A DNA stretch of 64,000 bases from the NCBI GenBank assembly GCA_027854065.1, contig JAQGEF010000017.1, positions 28,522 through 92,521 on the forward strand. Direction: 5' to 3'. This document shows, one piece after another, positions 53,360-63,176 of this stretch. Made by a program: the position numbers and the translations under genes. Every line of letters begins with the position of its first letter. Positions within the stretch are counted from its first letter, which is position 1. Source of the stretch: Polluticaenibacter yanchengensis. Lineage in GTDB: Bacteria; Bacteroidota; Bacteroidia; Chitinophagales; Chitinophagaceae. The notes under the pieces are model-generated. The model was not told the origin of the DNA. It saw only the letters and a program-made list of their open reading frames with translations, and ran no database searches.

Positions 53360-54169
53360 TTATTTAAGGTTGGAGAATTCATACTGAGCAGATTGTGTAA
53401 TAACATTTACTGTAGCGCCTGTATTATCTACTGCAGTACCATGAAACTTATAACGGATGTATTTTGCGTTGCTTAAATTGGAAGGCAAATTTGGAAATTG
53501 CTTCACGATAAAAGTGGCAGCGTACACGCCGTCTTTAATCATTCTAACAGGTAAATTGCTTAATGTAGCCATTACTGCACCGGTACTACTCAATAACTCA
53601 ACCGAAGCCGATGTTACAGTCATACGTTGCTCATTGACAGACAAGGCATTTGTCTGGATAGCGAATGATTTATTATAATTAATGGTAATTACATCATTAA
53701 TACCGGATGATTCCGGGAAAACTCTGAAAACAGACTCTTTAAAAACTAATGGCACAAACTCGAATGGCTTAAAATCATCAGTTTTTTTGCTACCATTTTT
53801 AGTTTTCAATAAAAACCCGAAAGAAAATAACTGACCAGGTGTTTGAAGAAATATATCCACAGCTTTAAAAGTAAATCTAAATTTATTGGCTGATACCATT
53901 GTCAATTTAGCATTTTCGGGAGAATTTCCCCAGCTTGTATTATAAATAGATTCTTTTCCGGGATAATTTGAATTGCTTAAGTCAGGATTAGACCATATCC
54001 ATAAATAGGCAGCTGGTTCACCAGCCATTCCAGTATTGGTTACATCAACTTCAATTGTAACATCATCAATAGCTGTAAACTTTGCTCCTGAAATAAATGT
54101 TACATTCTGAGCATTAATAATAGTTGCATAACATAAAATGCAACTTAAAAACATTATAATCTTTTTCAT
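53360..54169 (-). CDS. Secreted two-module protein sharing modules with the amylase, 269 aa
   Basis: Not a named family to me. The signal peptide is MKKIIMFLSCILCYATIINA. Two beta-sandwich modules follow (about 22-140 and 142-269). The first has DDVTIEVDVTNTG, AAYLWIWSNPDL, SWGNSPENAKL and FSFGFLLKTKNGSKK; the second has SSGINDVITINYNKS. The same order of elements occurs at the start of the adjacent amylase: VYLHIGAI, STWGSTTAPKAM, THIAVLFRDAAGNK, then VNDNVTISFSSS. I infer a glycan-binding role. It sits 9 bases after the 166-aa gene and 20 bases before the SusE-like gene, so it is in the same transcript. Confidence 0.7.
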   Translation of the reverse strand: MKKIIMFLSCILCYATIINAQNVTFISGAKFTAIDDVTIEVDVTNTGMAGEPAAYLWIWSNPDLSNSNYPGKESIYNTSWGNSPENAKLTMVSANKFRFTFKAVDIFLQTPGQLFSFGFLLKTKNGSKKTDDFKPFEFVPLVFKESVFRVFPESSGINDVITINYNKSFAIQTNALSVNEQRMTVTSASVELLSSTGAVMATLSNLPVRMIKDGVYAATFIVKQFPNLPSNLSNAKYIRYKFHGTAVDNTGATVNVITQSAQYEFSNLK

Positions 54170-54178
54170 ATTGCTATT

Positions 54179-54679
54179 TTATTGTTTGGTAAATTGATAG
54201 GTATATGACTGCGCCAGTTTACCACTTGGTTGTTCATACTTGTACACTTTTAGTTCGAAAGAATTGTCGAATGAACGAGGGTATGAATTGATATCAATAT
54301 AAGTAGTATCCAACCCGTTAATAAACCTGGCTTTAGTAGGTTGTTTGGCATCGTTTATCAACCACTTACCCGTGTTATTTTTTATAACCTGAGGGGCTGT
54401 TCCAGGGGTTACCACAAAATTCGTAGGCACACCATTTTTGGAATCCAGCCTTAAAGTCATGGTATTATATGGTAACAGGTTGGTAATATCCATACTTACA
54501 TATGGACTATTCTTTATTTCAGATTGCTCATCTTTCTGGATAACTTTAGTCAGTTTCCATGTACCGGTTAAATTATCAACAGGTTTTTCAGCAATTGACA
54601 TCGTTTCATATTTATCTGGTCTGCAGCTCACAGCTAATGCAGCAATGGATAATATGGAGAAAAATATTTTTAATTTCAT
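54179..54679 (-). CDS. Small lipoprotein in Sus operon (DUF5004-like), 166 aa
   Basis: A surface or periplasmic lipoprotein. The start at 54679 gives MKLKIFFSILSIAALAVSCR, a signal with lipobox Cys near 19; an ATG three codons upstream is also possible. The mature region opens with the lipocalin-like phrase LTGTWKLTKVIQKDEQSE and continues with KWLINDAKQPTKARFIN, which recalls small lipocalin-like domains (DUF5004 group) in Sus operons, but I cannot place it firmly. It lies 14 bases after the SusD gene and is clearly part of the operon. Possible role: glycan binding or assembly of the surface complex. Confidence 0.65.
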   Translation of the reverse strand: MKLKIFFSILSIAALAVSCRPDKYETMSIAEKPVDNLTGTWKLTKVIQKDEQSEIKNSPYVSMDITNLLPYNTMTLRLDSKNGVPTNFVVTPGTAPQVIKNNTGKWLINDAKQPTKARFINGLDTTYIDINSYPRSFDNSFELKVYKYEQPSGKLAQSYTYQFTKQ

Positions 54680-54693
54680 AACATTCAATTTAA

Positions 54694-56106
54694 TTAGTTA
54701 CAACCTCCCTCCTCATTCATTGTAAATGAAGAATAACCGGATTTTTCACCTTGTGGGAACTGGATTGCCATTCCCGGACAGTTAGACGGGGCATTTCTTC
54801 TGTCAACAGTCTGGCCGGTTAAGGCGCCGATACGCTTGATTTGTTGTAATCTATCCCCTTCACCAATCATTTCCAGTTCACGTTGGGCCCTTACCTGGGT
54901 CAATACTTCATTTTTAGTAGCACTTGTTGCAATGTTCCTGGATGTACCGGCAAAAGCCCTGGTTAAAATATCATTGACATCAGCAATGGCTACTGCTAAA
55001 TTAGCACCACCTAATTCGGCAGCAGATTCCGCACGGATCAGTTTCAAATCGGTCAAATGAATCACAGGACGATCAAAACGGTCTTTGTCATACTTGGTAA
55101 TCGGGTAATAGGTCACACCATCAGTTTGTGTAGGCGCATACCATGCTGCACGGGTATCACCTGTTTGTGTTCCCAAATTATACATAACGCTACTTGCTTT
55201 AAAGCGTCCCTGAGGGCTAAAGCCGACATCACTACGATATCTGCCTCTTAACTCTCCACCGACTTCTAAAACAGATAATACATATTTAAAGCCAAAAATC
55301 ATTTCAGTGCTTTTACCTTCCGAATAACGCTTTGCAGTCCATTTTAAACCGGTAGGTGTTGTATCATCTTTATCCAAAATATACTTACCGGTTTTTATTA
55401 CCTCATCAGCATATTTAAAAGCATTGGCAAAATCATTTTTCTGGAAATACACTTTAGCCAGTAATGCTTTTACCTGGTCCTTTCCTGCATGACCGGCTGC
55501 AGGTGTGTCTTTTACTTTAGCCAAAGCAGACACCAAATCCGCAATCACCGCATCATATGACTCCTTAATCGTAGAACGATTTAAGCCATTAATAGAGGTC
55601 TCATTTCTAAGAACAATCCCCAGGTGATTATTATCTGCAGTTGCACCCCAGTTCAGCGCCCAAAGCTTTAAAATCTCAAAACGGGCCAGGGCTCTTAAAA
55701 ACTGCGCTTCCCCTTCCACATTATCTTTATCGGAAGTAGCAAGATCCAGGCGGGAAATAATTTTGTTGGCACGGTAGACAATCTGGTTCATCGCTGTATA
55801 GCGATCATTTTTATATGCTCCGAAAATAGACGTTTTCCTGTTATAGAACTCACCGTCATCTCCGGAATATAAGTTACCATTGATCTCATCACCCATCAGA
55901 TCAGCAATCCAGGTTTGGTTACCACTATATAAGTCCGTAGCCGTATTTACATAAGTACCATTTAAAAATGATTTTAAAGTGGCTTCATCATAAATAGCAT
56001 CCTCTTCAGTAAGTGCATCCTCAACAGGTCTTTCCAAAAACTTGCTGCAAGCAACCATTGATGACATTGAGAATATGGCAGTAGCTATAATTAAGTATTT
56101 TTTCAT
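54694..56106 (-). CDS. SusD/RagB family nutrient-binding outer membrane lipoprotein
   Basis: The surface lipoprotein that closes over the SusC channel and captures glycan. The 470-residue product has a signal with lipobox (MKKYLIIATAIFSMSSMVAC, Cys at 20). The SusD fold is shown by NGTYVNTATDLYSGNQTWIA, GEAQFLRALARFEILKLWAL near 133-152, KDQVKALLAKVYFQKNDFAN near 210 (TPR-like helices), and the C-terminal DLKLIRAESAAELGG near 355 and TQVRAQRELEMIGEGDRL near 410. It lies 20 bases after susC on the same strand. The substrate is inferred to be an alpha-glucan from the neighbouring amylase. Confidence 0.95.
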   Translation of the reverse strand: MKKYLIIATAIFSMSSMVACSKFLERPVEDALTEEDAIYDEATLKSFLNGTYVNTATDLYSGNQTWIADLMGDEINGNLYSGDDGEFYNRKTSIFGAYKNDRYTAMNQIVYRANKIISRLDLATSDKDNVEGEAQFLRALARFEILKLWALNWGATADNNHLGIVLRNETSINGLNRSTIKESYDAVIADLVSALAKVKDTPAAGHAGKDQVKALLAKVYFQKNDFANAFKYADEVIKTGKYILDKDDTTPTGLKWTAKRYSEGKSTEMIFGFKYVLSVLEVGGELRGRYRSDVGFSPQGRFKASSVMYNLGTQTGDTRAAWYAPTQTDGVTYYPITKYDKDRFDRPVIHLTDLKLIRAESAAELGGANLAVAIADVNDILTRAFAGTSRNIATSATKNEVLTQVRAQRELEMIGEGDRLQQIKRIGALTGQTVDRRNAPSNCPGMAIQFPQGEKSGYSSFTMNEEGGCN

Positions 56107-56126
56107 ATTGCAATATTTTCAATTGA

Positions 56127-59100
56127 TTAAAAAGTAATATTAATACCACCCATTACACTTTTTTGCTGTGGCGGTGTTAAATAAGTAACGTTCGGGCTCA
56201 TATTCCTGTCCTGTGCGTTTTCAAAATCACGGGCAATTTCAGGATCACCACCTATGTATTTTGTAAAAGTCAACAGGTTCATACCAGTAACAAAAATACT
56301 CGCATTGCGCAATCCAACTCTTTTTAAGCAACCGGAAGGAATATTGTAGCGCAATGTCAATTCACGCAAGCGCATAAAGCTGGCATCGTACAAGAACATC
56401 GTGCTGTTATATTGCCACTCACTGCTTAAACCAGGGTAAGTGCCTGTTTGTAATGTTGTGCGCGGGAATTTAGCATCATCTCCCGGATTCTGCCAGCGGT
56501 CCAGTAAGTCACGGCGGATATTCCAGTCGGTAATAATACCGGCCTGGCGCTTAGCACTACCATCATATAAATTACCACCAATCACATAAGTGAATAATGC
56601 CGATAATTCGAATTGTTTATAACGCAGGGCAGTATTAACGCCCCCCACATAATCAGGGATTACTTTACCAACCGGTACACGGTTATCCAAAGAGAAGGTT
56701 TTGGTCAATTTGCCCTGGGCATCGTACCAGATCGGTAAGCCATCTACAGGGTCCACGCCGTAATAACGGGAAACAAAGTTAGTACCTACCGGGTAACCTA
56801 CGATGATACGGGTATCATTGGTACCACCACCCAATGCATCTGCATCTAAATCACCAATGCTTTTTACTTCATTGTAGTTTTTAGAAATATTACCGCCAAC
56901 GGTCCATGAGAAATCTTTTTTATCTATTACTTTCAGATTCAGGCTCAGCTCTACCCCCTCATTCAGTATTTTACCGCCGTTCAGGTTGCGCCACATGGTA
57001 CCAAACCCTGTATTTGGCTGAATACCGGCGTTCAATAACTGGTCAATGGTATTTTTGTTATAATAAGCTACTTCACCGGTGATCCTGTTTTTAAATAAAC
57101 CGAACTCCAATGCGAGGTCAAAGTTTTTCAGAGTCTCCCATTTCAGGTCCGGATTGCCAATATTTGACGGATACAAAGTCGGCTCACCCTGGTAATTTGT
57201 AGAACCGGTGTAGTACTTATAATAATATTCACCGGAAGGAATATTGGCATTACCCACAATACCATAACTTGCTCTAAACTTCAACAGGTTAATCAGGTCT
57301 GAATTTTTCAGGAATTTCTCTTCACTGATTACCCATGCTGCAGAGGCACTCGGGAAAAAACCATGCTTATTGTTCGGACCGAATTTTGAAGACCCGTCAT
57401 AACGCGCTTGCAACTGGAATATATATTTGCTTGCAATATTATAATTGATACGAGCAAAGATGGAATTGAAAGTCCAGTTATCCTTTTCAATTTCTTTAAA
57501 ATTAGACTTATTTGGAGGCTGAGTTTTAAACCATGCTAAGCTGTCTTTATACAAACTTTTATTCTCATAAAACTGTTTGTCGGTATAAGCGTAGATATCG
57601 CTGTTATACCCTTTAACCACACTTTCCTGGGCTTCTGTACCTACCATTACAGACATACGGCTATTTTCAGTTACATTAAAGTCATATTGTGCAGTCACAT
57701 TTGCCTGCCAGTTGGTACCCCAATATGGATTTGCCTTAGCAATGCCCGGCACATCTGTACGTTGTAACCATTCAGCACTTTCGTACTGGTAGTCCATCGT
57801 ATTAAAGTAATCCAAAGATCCCTGCGCTCTGATCGTAAAGTTTTTAATTGGCTTATACTCTAAGGTCAAGCCGGCTAAAACCCTGTCATCATAGTTACGC
57901 CATTTCGTTTCATTCAGACGACGAACCGGGTTAGAACCACCGGTAAAATAGGTGCCGTCATCATTATAAACCGGATAATATGGCAAAGCCGTACTCATGG
58001 CATCACCAAGACCACCAGCCCATGCTGCAGGTACACGTTTATTGATACCACGGTTATAAGCCCCGTTCAATAATACTTTGAATTTAGGAGAAAAATTAAA
58101 ATCCAGGTTCGCTCTTAAGCCGGCACGGGTATAAGAGTTATTTTGTAAATAACTCTCGTTATCGCTATATACAGCACCAATATAACTACGAACTAATTTA
58201 TTACCGAAGTTAACACCAAGGCTATGCTCATTAATCATACCCACACGGGTTAACAGGGCCCACCAGTTTGTATTAGTGTTCATTGCTTTACTCCAAGAGA
58301 TACCACCATTTAAATCAGGATAGCCTGAATGCCCGTCGTTAGTATATGCTTCCTGCCTGATAGCCAGGTACTCCCTGTTAGATAAAAAATCTGGACGGTT
58401 GGCATAAGTTACAGCGCCTAATTTATTGTTATAGTTCACACTTAACTTACCTACTTTACCACGTTTTGTGGTTACAAGGATCACACCATTGGCACCACGG
58501 CTACCATAGATACCGGTGGCGCCGGCATCCTTCAGTATTTCGATAGATTCTATGTCATTGGGATTGATCGCAGCCAACGGGTTTAAATTCATACCGCCGC
58601 TATTACCTTGCTGGAAGTTATCCTGGTAAATTGGAATACCGTCAATAACATAAAGCGGATCGCCGGCAGCTGAAATAGAACCGATACCACGGATCCTGAT
58701 AACAGAACCTGAACCGGCTAAACCACTACCCTGGGTAACTTGTACTCCCGGTGCCTTACCTTGCAAAGATGCTTCAAAGCTTGGCGCAGCAATGGTCGTA
58801 ATTTGCTCTCCGGTAACTTTAGCAATGGATCCTGTCACATCCTTCTTGCGCTGTGTACCATAACCGATTACCACCACATCGTTTAAGCCTGTGACTTCGG
58901 AGGAAGATAGTTTAATATCAATAGAAGGCTTGTTCGCAGGTACTTCCTGGTCGCTGTAACCTACAAAAGAAAAAACCAACACCGCATTATTGCTGCTGAT
59001 TTTAATATTGTAATTACCCGAAACATCAGTAGAGGTACCTGTAGTTGTTCCCTTCACAGTTACAGAAACACCTTCTATCGGGTTTCCGTTTTTGGCATCT

Positions 59101-59204
59101 GTCACTTTACCTGTTACTGAAGAAACAGTTTGTGCTATCAAACTATTTACTGCCAATAGTAACATAGGTAACATGTACAGTAGAATTTTGTTTTTAATTT
59201 TCAT
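56127..59204 (-). CDS. SusC/RagA family TonB-linked outer membrane transporter
   Basis: A 1025-residue TonB-dependent channel that imports oligosaccharides captured by SusD. The signal peptide is at about 1-25, then a carboxypeptidase-like domain at about 28-112 (VSSVTGKVTDAKNGNPIEGV), the SusC box GLNDVVVIGYGTQRKKDVTG at about 106-125, the plug at about 115-240 with SIEILKDAGATGIYGSRGAN, and the barrel to the end (KSVMGGINITF, with terminal Phe). All features are intact. It is followed after 20 bases by susD. The upstream gap of 275 bases contains repeat A5, so this pair may have its own promoter. Confidence 0.96.
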   Translation of the reverse strand: MKIKNKILLYMLPMLLLAVNSLIAQTVSSVTGKVTDAKNGNPIEGVSVTVKGTTTGTSTDVSGNYNIKISSNNAVLVFSFVGYSDQEVPANKPSIDIKLSSSEVTGLNDVVVIGYGTQRKKDVTGSIAKVTGEQITTIAAPSFEASLQGKAPGVQVTQGSGLAGSGSVIRIRGIGSISAAGDPLYVIDGIPIYQDNFQQGNSGGMNLNPLAAINPNDIESIEILKDAGATGIYGSRGANGVILVTTKRGKVGKLSVNYNNKLGAVTYANRPDFLSNREYLAIRQEAYTNDGHSGYPDLNGGISWSKAMNTNTNWWALLTRVGMINEHSLGVNFGNKLVRSYIGAVYSDNESYLQNNSYTRAGLRANLDFNFSPKFKVLLNGAYNRGINKRVPAAWAGGLGDAMSTALPYYPVYNDDGTYFTGGSNPVRRLNETKWRNYDDRVLAGLTLEYKPIKNFTIRAQGSLDYFNTMDYQYESAEWLQRTDVPGIAKANPYWGTNWQANVTAQYDFNVTENSRMSVMVGTEAQESVVKGYNSDIYAYTDKQFYENKSLYKDSLAWFKTQPPNKSNFKEIEKDNWTFNSIFARINYNIASKYIFQLQARYDGSSKFGPNNKHGFFPSASAAWVISEEKFLKNSDLINLLKFRASYGIVGNANIPSGEYYYKYYTGSTNYQGEPTLYPSNIGNPDLKWETLKNFDLALEFGLFKNRITGEVAYYNKNTIDQLLNAGIQPNTGFGTMWRNLNGGKILNEGVELSLNLKVIDKKDFSWTVGGNISKNYNEVKSIGDLDADALGGGTNDTRIIVGYPVGTNFVSRYYGVDPVDGLPIWYDAQGKLTKTFSLDNRVPVGKVIPDYVGGVNTALRYKQFELSALFTYVIGGNLYDGSAKRQAGIITDWNIRRDLLDRWQNPGDDAKFPRTTLQTGTYPGLSSEWQYNSTMFLYDASFMRLRELTLRYNIPSGCLKRVGLRNASIFVTGMNLLTFTKYIGGDPEIARDFENAQDRNMSPNVTYLTPPQQKSVMGGINITF

Positions 59205-59316
59205 AACAGCTTTTTTGTTCGTTTACATAAATTTTAGTTCTCTGCATTAGTTGATAATTGCGTTCCTCTTGAACATGACGGAATTAAAATTGTTGATAGA
59301 ATTACCTTCGGCTGAT

Positions 59317-59439
59317 GGGCTGCGGCATGCGTTGGTGCCGCTAAAGCGGCAGTACAAGCGCAGCGCCGTACCGAACGTAGTGAGCCATAAGCACGCCGAT
59401 ATACCGGTTGGTATATTTTATAATGCCGACAGCCCCAAG
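59317..59439 (-). repeat. Dispersed intergenic repeat family A, copy A5
   Basis: On the minus strand: CTTGGGGCTGTCGGCATT at the 5' end and CAACGCATGCCGCAGCCC at the 3' end. These ends pair: GGGCTG-CGGCAT with ATGCCGCAGCCC around one bulge. Inner hairpins are AATATACC / GGTATATC and TGCCGCTTTAGCGGCA. It follows the amylase gene in the same direction, in a 275-base gap that holds no gene. Confidence 0.75.
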
Positions 59440-59479
59440 TATCTTAACCTGCCACTTTAAAGAACTTTGTTTTTTTAGT

Positions 59480-62332
59480 TTAGTTGTTTTTTATTTCTAA
59501 TTTTTGATTTGGTGCGATATAAATTCTTGCGCCTTCTGAAACGTTCACCGGTTTATCTACTACACATTTTCCGTTATAGGTTGGCGATATAATTATTTTT
59601 TCATTGCTGCTTAAATTATCCGGCGGCACTTTACCCATACTCCAGTTTTTAACATCGCTCCATAAACCGGAACCCATAAAAATATAAGTATTCGGGTTAT
59701 GGGATAACATTACATGGTACTCGCCTGGCGCTAAAGTGATACTTTGTGACAAGTTGGTAACCGTGAAATTAGTGGCGGTGGCACCATTGGCATTACTACC
59801 GGTTCCATTAGACACGTACTGGAACCATGTACCGGCTTTTGTAAACTGGATAGTACGCGTTTGGCTGGTGACATCGAAGTTGGCCACTACTACCATTTGC
59901 AAATCATTTTCCGTGGTATCCTGTATCGACAAGGTTTTCACCAACCCTCCGTTATCATTAAAGTTGTAAAGAAATTTCCCTTTACTGAAAAAGCTTGTAT
60001 TGGCTAAGCGGAAGTTAATGAGCTTACCATAAACATCGTAAATATTTTTGTTGGCGGTCTGTGCAAACTCATTCCACATCGGAGGTTTTTTAGCAACGTT
60101 ACTACCATTATAAACCAGGCTTAATTTATAACCGCGCTCCCCGAATTGCCAGAACATTTTTGGTCCCGGAATGGTAAAAAATACTGTGGCCGCCGCCGCC
60201 TGGCGGTTTAAAGCGGTCGTTTCATTTTTTACATTATAACTGCCACTGGAATTCCCGTACTGCAGATTCTTGTACATCAAACGCTCTTCGTCATGGCTTT
60301 CCATATAACCGATGCCGGCATTCTTTTTAAAAGATTGCTCTACACTATTATAAACCATTTTGCTGAAGTTAGAATTACTTGCAAACCCCATGGTTGCCTG
60401 GTTGTAAGTGTGGTTTAAATTATTCCATAGCAGGAAGCCATAATCAGCATACACCGCTTCTTCAGAATTCGGGTTATTATAGTTCTGAGAACCAAGAAAC
60501 TCTAATATCACATAGGTTTCAGGATATTTTCCTATAATATAATCGTAATAATCTTTTAGGATAGAAACACGCTGTGCATCGTAATCTTCAGTAGAACCGC
60601 TGGAAACCGGACAGGTCTCGTTTACACCATTGGTACATTTTTGTGTAAAACCTTTGGCCAGGTCAAAACGGTAGCCATCAAAATTGTATTCCTTCACCCA
60701 ATATTCCAATGAGCGTTTTACCAGGTATTTAGTAGCATCTTTTGTATGGTTCAGATCTTCGAATACGCTGTAATTATGCGTAGCAGCTACATTGAACCAC
60801 GGACTGTTAGCTGCCGGCTTGCCATTGTTCCAGTACATTTTACCTTGCGGTGTGCCAAATGCATCCATCTGGTTAAATACGACATCCAATATTACCGCAA
60901 TGCCGTTTTCGTGACATAAATCTATAAATTCTTTCAGTTTATTTTTAGTACCGTAAGCTTTATCCAAAGCACAATAAAACTTAGGATTGTACCCCCAGCT
61001 ATCATTCCCTGTGAACTCATTTACAGGCATCAGTTCAATAGCATTTACACCTAAACGTTTAAAGTAGTCTATAGAGTCTATCAATACCTGGTAATTGGCT
61101 TTTTCATGAAAATCGCGTACCAGTAATTCATAAATAATCAGGTCTTCCTTAGCCGGGCGTTTAAAGTTTTTTATGCGCCAATCATACTTTGGTTCACATA
61201 ATTTCAATACGGAAATAAAACCGTTTTTACTGCCTGAAACATTGGCATGTGCAGGGTATGCCGGCATGTTGGGAAATGTTTCAGCAGAAATATACCTGTC
61301 ATTATCCGGATCCAGAACGAGTTCGCTATATGGGTCCGCAATGTAGATATTATCATCTACCAGGTATTGATACATATATTGCGTGGTCGTATTCAGGTTA
61401 TTCACCGTTATCCAGTAATAATTACCATCTGGTGTACGGTACATCTGGTTATTGGTTTTAGCAGACCAGTCGTTACCGGTAAAGTTACCTATTAAATTTA
61501 CCTTGTTTTTTCCCGGTGCAAATAAAACGAAAGTCGCTTCATTACAATTTGTATTTACATTAACCCCCTCCTGAGCACCCACAGGTAAAGCAGCAGTTTG
61601 CGTAGGTGCGGATACATAAAACCTGAGTGTATCTAAAAGGATATTATTTGTCGAGATATAAGTAGATGCTATAAATTCCTGCAGACCGGCTTCCGTAATT
61701 TTTACGGTGGCGCTATAACTTGTACCTGTTTGGCTTCCGGAAACCGAATTTGTGTTATGAAGTAAACCCATACTGCCGCTAATACTAGAACTGAAACTAA
61801 TAGTCACATTATCATTAACAGCAGGATTTACAGCTTCATTTTTAAGAATAAATTCCGGAATTAAATTTGGTTTAGTAAACACCTGGCCGCGATAGTTTGC
61901 CGCATAAACCGGCACATACATATCAGCACCACTGGCATTTCTCAACACTTTGTTGCCTGCTGCATCTCTGAATAAAACAGCAATATGAGTTACATGCTCA
62001 TCGCTGGCAGTAATACCAAAAAAACTGCGGATATCAGGAATGGTGTAACTCCACAGATTAGTGCCCGCCGCCATTGCTTTAGGTGCTGTTGTACTGCCCC
62101 AGGTCGATTTAACGTATTTCCAATCACCACTACCGGTACTTTTATTGGTAATAGCGCCAATATGCAGGTACACATCACCCGTATGCCCTGCCAATCCCGC
62201 ATTGCCTGATGCTCCGTTTGCAGTAATGGTAATACTCCCGTTTTCATTGGCAAACTGAGGGGCCCACTGCAATAACTGTCCAATGGCAAAATTGGCAATA
62301 AGTGTTAAACATAATGTCAACAAAGATTTCAT
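59480..62332 (-). CDS. GH13 alpha-amylase family glycosidase with N-terminal binding modules
   Basis: A 950-residue exported enzyme expected to cut alpha-1,4 glucan for the adjoining SusC/SusD system. The start at 62332 gives MKSLLTLCLTLIANFAIGQL, a signal peptide; the 40-residue longer frame overlaps the regulator gene. Two beta-sandwich modules (about 20-230) resemble the 269-aa protein, a CBM48-like module follows at about 260-360 (EATFVLFAPGKNKVNLIGNF), then the catalytic barrel from about 385. Active-site strands: AVILDVVFNQ (His of the usual DVVxNH is Gln), FDGYRFDLAKG with the nucleophile Asp, YVILEFLG with the acid Glu, and YMESHDEER. A C-terminal 60-residue beta domain ends the chain (WSDVKNWSMGKVPPDN). 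No T9SS tail is evident. Confidence 0.9.
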   Translation of the reverse strand: MKSLLTLCLTLIANFAIGQLLQWAPQFANENGSITITANGASGNAGLAGHTGDVYLHIGAITNKSTGSGDWKYVKSTWGSTTAPKAMAAGTNLWSYTIPDIRSFFGITASDEHVTHIAVLFRDAAGNKVLRNASGADMYVPVYAANYRGQVFTKPNLIPEFILKNEAVNPAVNDNVTISFSSSISGSMGLLHNTNSVSGSQTGTSYSATVKITEAGLQEFIASTYISTNNILLDTLRFYVSAPTQTAALPVGAQEGVNVNTNCNEATFVLFAPGKNKVNLIGNFTGNDWSAKTNNQMYRTPDGNYYWITVNNLNTTTQYMYQYLVDDNIYIADPYSELVLDPDNDRYISAETFPNMPAYPAHANVSGSKNGFISVLKLCEPKYDWRIKNFKRPAKEDLIIYELLVRDFHEKANYQVLIDSIDYFKRLGVNAIELMPVNEFTGNDSWGYNPKFYCALDKAYGTKNKLKEFIDLCHENGIAVILDVVFNQMDAFGTPQGKMYWNNGKPAANSPWFNVAATHNYSVFEDLNHTKDATKYLVKRSLEYWVKEYNFDGYRFDLAKGFTQKCTNGVNETCPVSSGSTEDYDAQRVSILKDYYDYIIGKYPETYVILEFLGSQNYNNPNSEEAVYADYGFLLWNNLNHTYNQATMGFASNSNFSKMVYNSVEQSFKKNAGIGYMESHDEERLMYKNLQYGNSSGSYNVKNETTALNRQAAAATVFFTIPGPKMFWQFGERGYKLSLVYNGSNVAKKPPMWNEFAQTANKNIYDVYGKLINFRLANTSFFSKGKFLYNFNDNGGLVKTLSIQDTTENDLQMVVVANFDVTSQTRTIQFTKAGTWFQYVSNGTGSNANGATATNFTVTNLSQSITLAPGEYHVMLSHNPNTYIFMGSGLWSDVKNWSMGKVPPDNLSSNEKIIISPTYNGKCVVDKPVNVSEGARIYIAPNQKLEIKNN

Positions 62333-62356
62333 AAGCAAGCTCTTTATAAACCATTC

Positions 62357-62381
62357 TAAATGTGTATTTTTTACACATTTA
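62357..62381. promoter_or_regulatory. Palindromic operator upstream of the amylase gene
   Basis: TAAATGTGTA and TACACATTTA, a perfect 10-bp inverted repeat with a 5-base spacer, 25 bases before the amylase ATG. A closely similar palindrome lies upstream of the Nudix-type regulator. Probable binding site of that regulator. Confidence 0.8.
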
Positions 62382-62402
62382 TAGTTAAAAAAATTTAAGG
62401 AA

Positions 62403-63146
62403 CTAAAAATCAATCCCGGTCCACTTTCTTTTATTCTTTTCGTACTTTTCAAAATTGAATGCGTACAACTTACCCGGACGGTGCTTTACGTCAGTTTCGT
62501 ACTCCCCGGTATCCGTCAGGTAATCCATAGAAAAAAACTTTTTTCTAAAGTTACGCCTGTCCAGTTCAATATTTAAGATCGCTTCATACAAGCTTTGTAA
62601 AGTTCTTAGCGAGAAACGCTCCGGCAATAAATTAAAACCCAAAGGATGTTCCTGGATACGTTTTTGTAACCATTTAAAGCATTTTTCTATAATCATCTTA
62701 TGGTCAAATGCCAGGTCCTTATCCTTTAAAGATTTCACTGAATGCCAGTGCAATTCATTATCTGTAATTTCTAATTCATGGTGTTGAATATTCAATAAAG
62801 AACAGTAAGCAAGGGTAATGACCCTACCTCCCGGATGACGGTTTGGATTACTGAAAGCTTCAAATTGTTCCAGGTAAACATCATTCATCCCGGTACGCTC
62901 CAAAAGCACCCTGTTTGCTGCATTATCCAACTCTTCGTTTTCTTTAATGGCATCGCCCAGCAAACTCCACTTACCTTTAAACTGCTCTAAATCACTACGA
63001 ATTAAAAGAATCTTCAATTTTTCATCTTCAAAACCAAAAATCACGCAGTCAACAGATATAGCAGCTTTATGATAGCTATTCACCAGGCTCACTGAGTCTT
63101 TTAAATGCTGGCTTTTATCTGTCATTATTTGATTATCGGCGGTCAT
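62403..63146 (-). CDS. Nudix-domain transcriptional regulator (NrtR/AraR-like)
   Basis: A 247-residue cytoplasmic regulator. The N-terminal Nudix-like domain (about 25-155) begins HKAAISVDCVIFGFEDEKLK and carries GKWSLLGDAIKENEELDNAA, where the Nudix box is degenerate (LERTGMNDVYLEQF), so catalysis is doubtful. The C-terminal winged helix (about 165-235) reads LLPERFSLRTLQSLYEAILN and DRRNFRKKFFSMDYL, as in the NrtR/AraR family, known in Bacteroides for an arabinose-responsive regulator. I chose the ATG at 63146; 63125 is an alternative, while 63179 would overlap the -7 element. It lies 70 bases upstream of the amylase gene. The effector is probably a sugar, by inference. Confidence 0.88.
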   Translation of the reverse strand: MTADNQIMTDKSQHLKDSVSLVNSYHKAAISVDCVIFGFEDEKLKILLIRSDLEQFKGKWSLLGDAIKENEELDNAANRVLLERTGMNDVYLEQFEAFSNPNRHPGGRVITLAYCSLLNIQHHELEITDNELHWHSVKSLKDKDLAFDHKMIIEKCFKWLQKRIQEHPLGFNLLPERFSLRTLQSLYEAILNIELDRRNFRKKFFSMDYLTDTGEYETDVKHRPGKLYAFNFEKYEKNKRKWTGIDF

Positions 63147-63176
63147 CGTTATAGCAAAAATTAGCAAATCGTTAAG

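Noticed and set aside
62333-62452. Longer N-terminus of the amylase frame
   Set aside because: It would overlap the regulator gene and the operator, and it puts 40 non-hydrophobic residues before a clear signal peptide.
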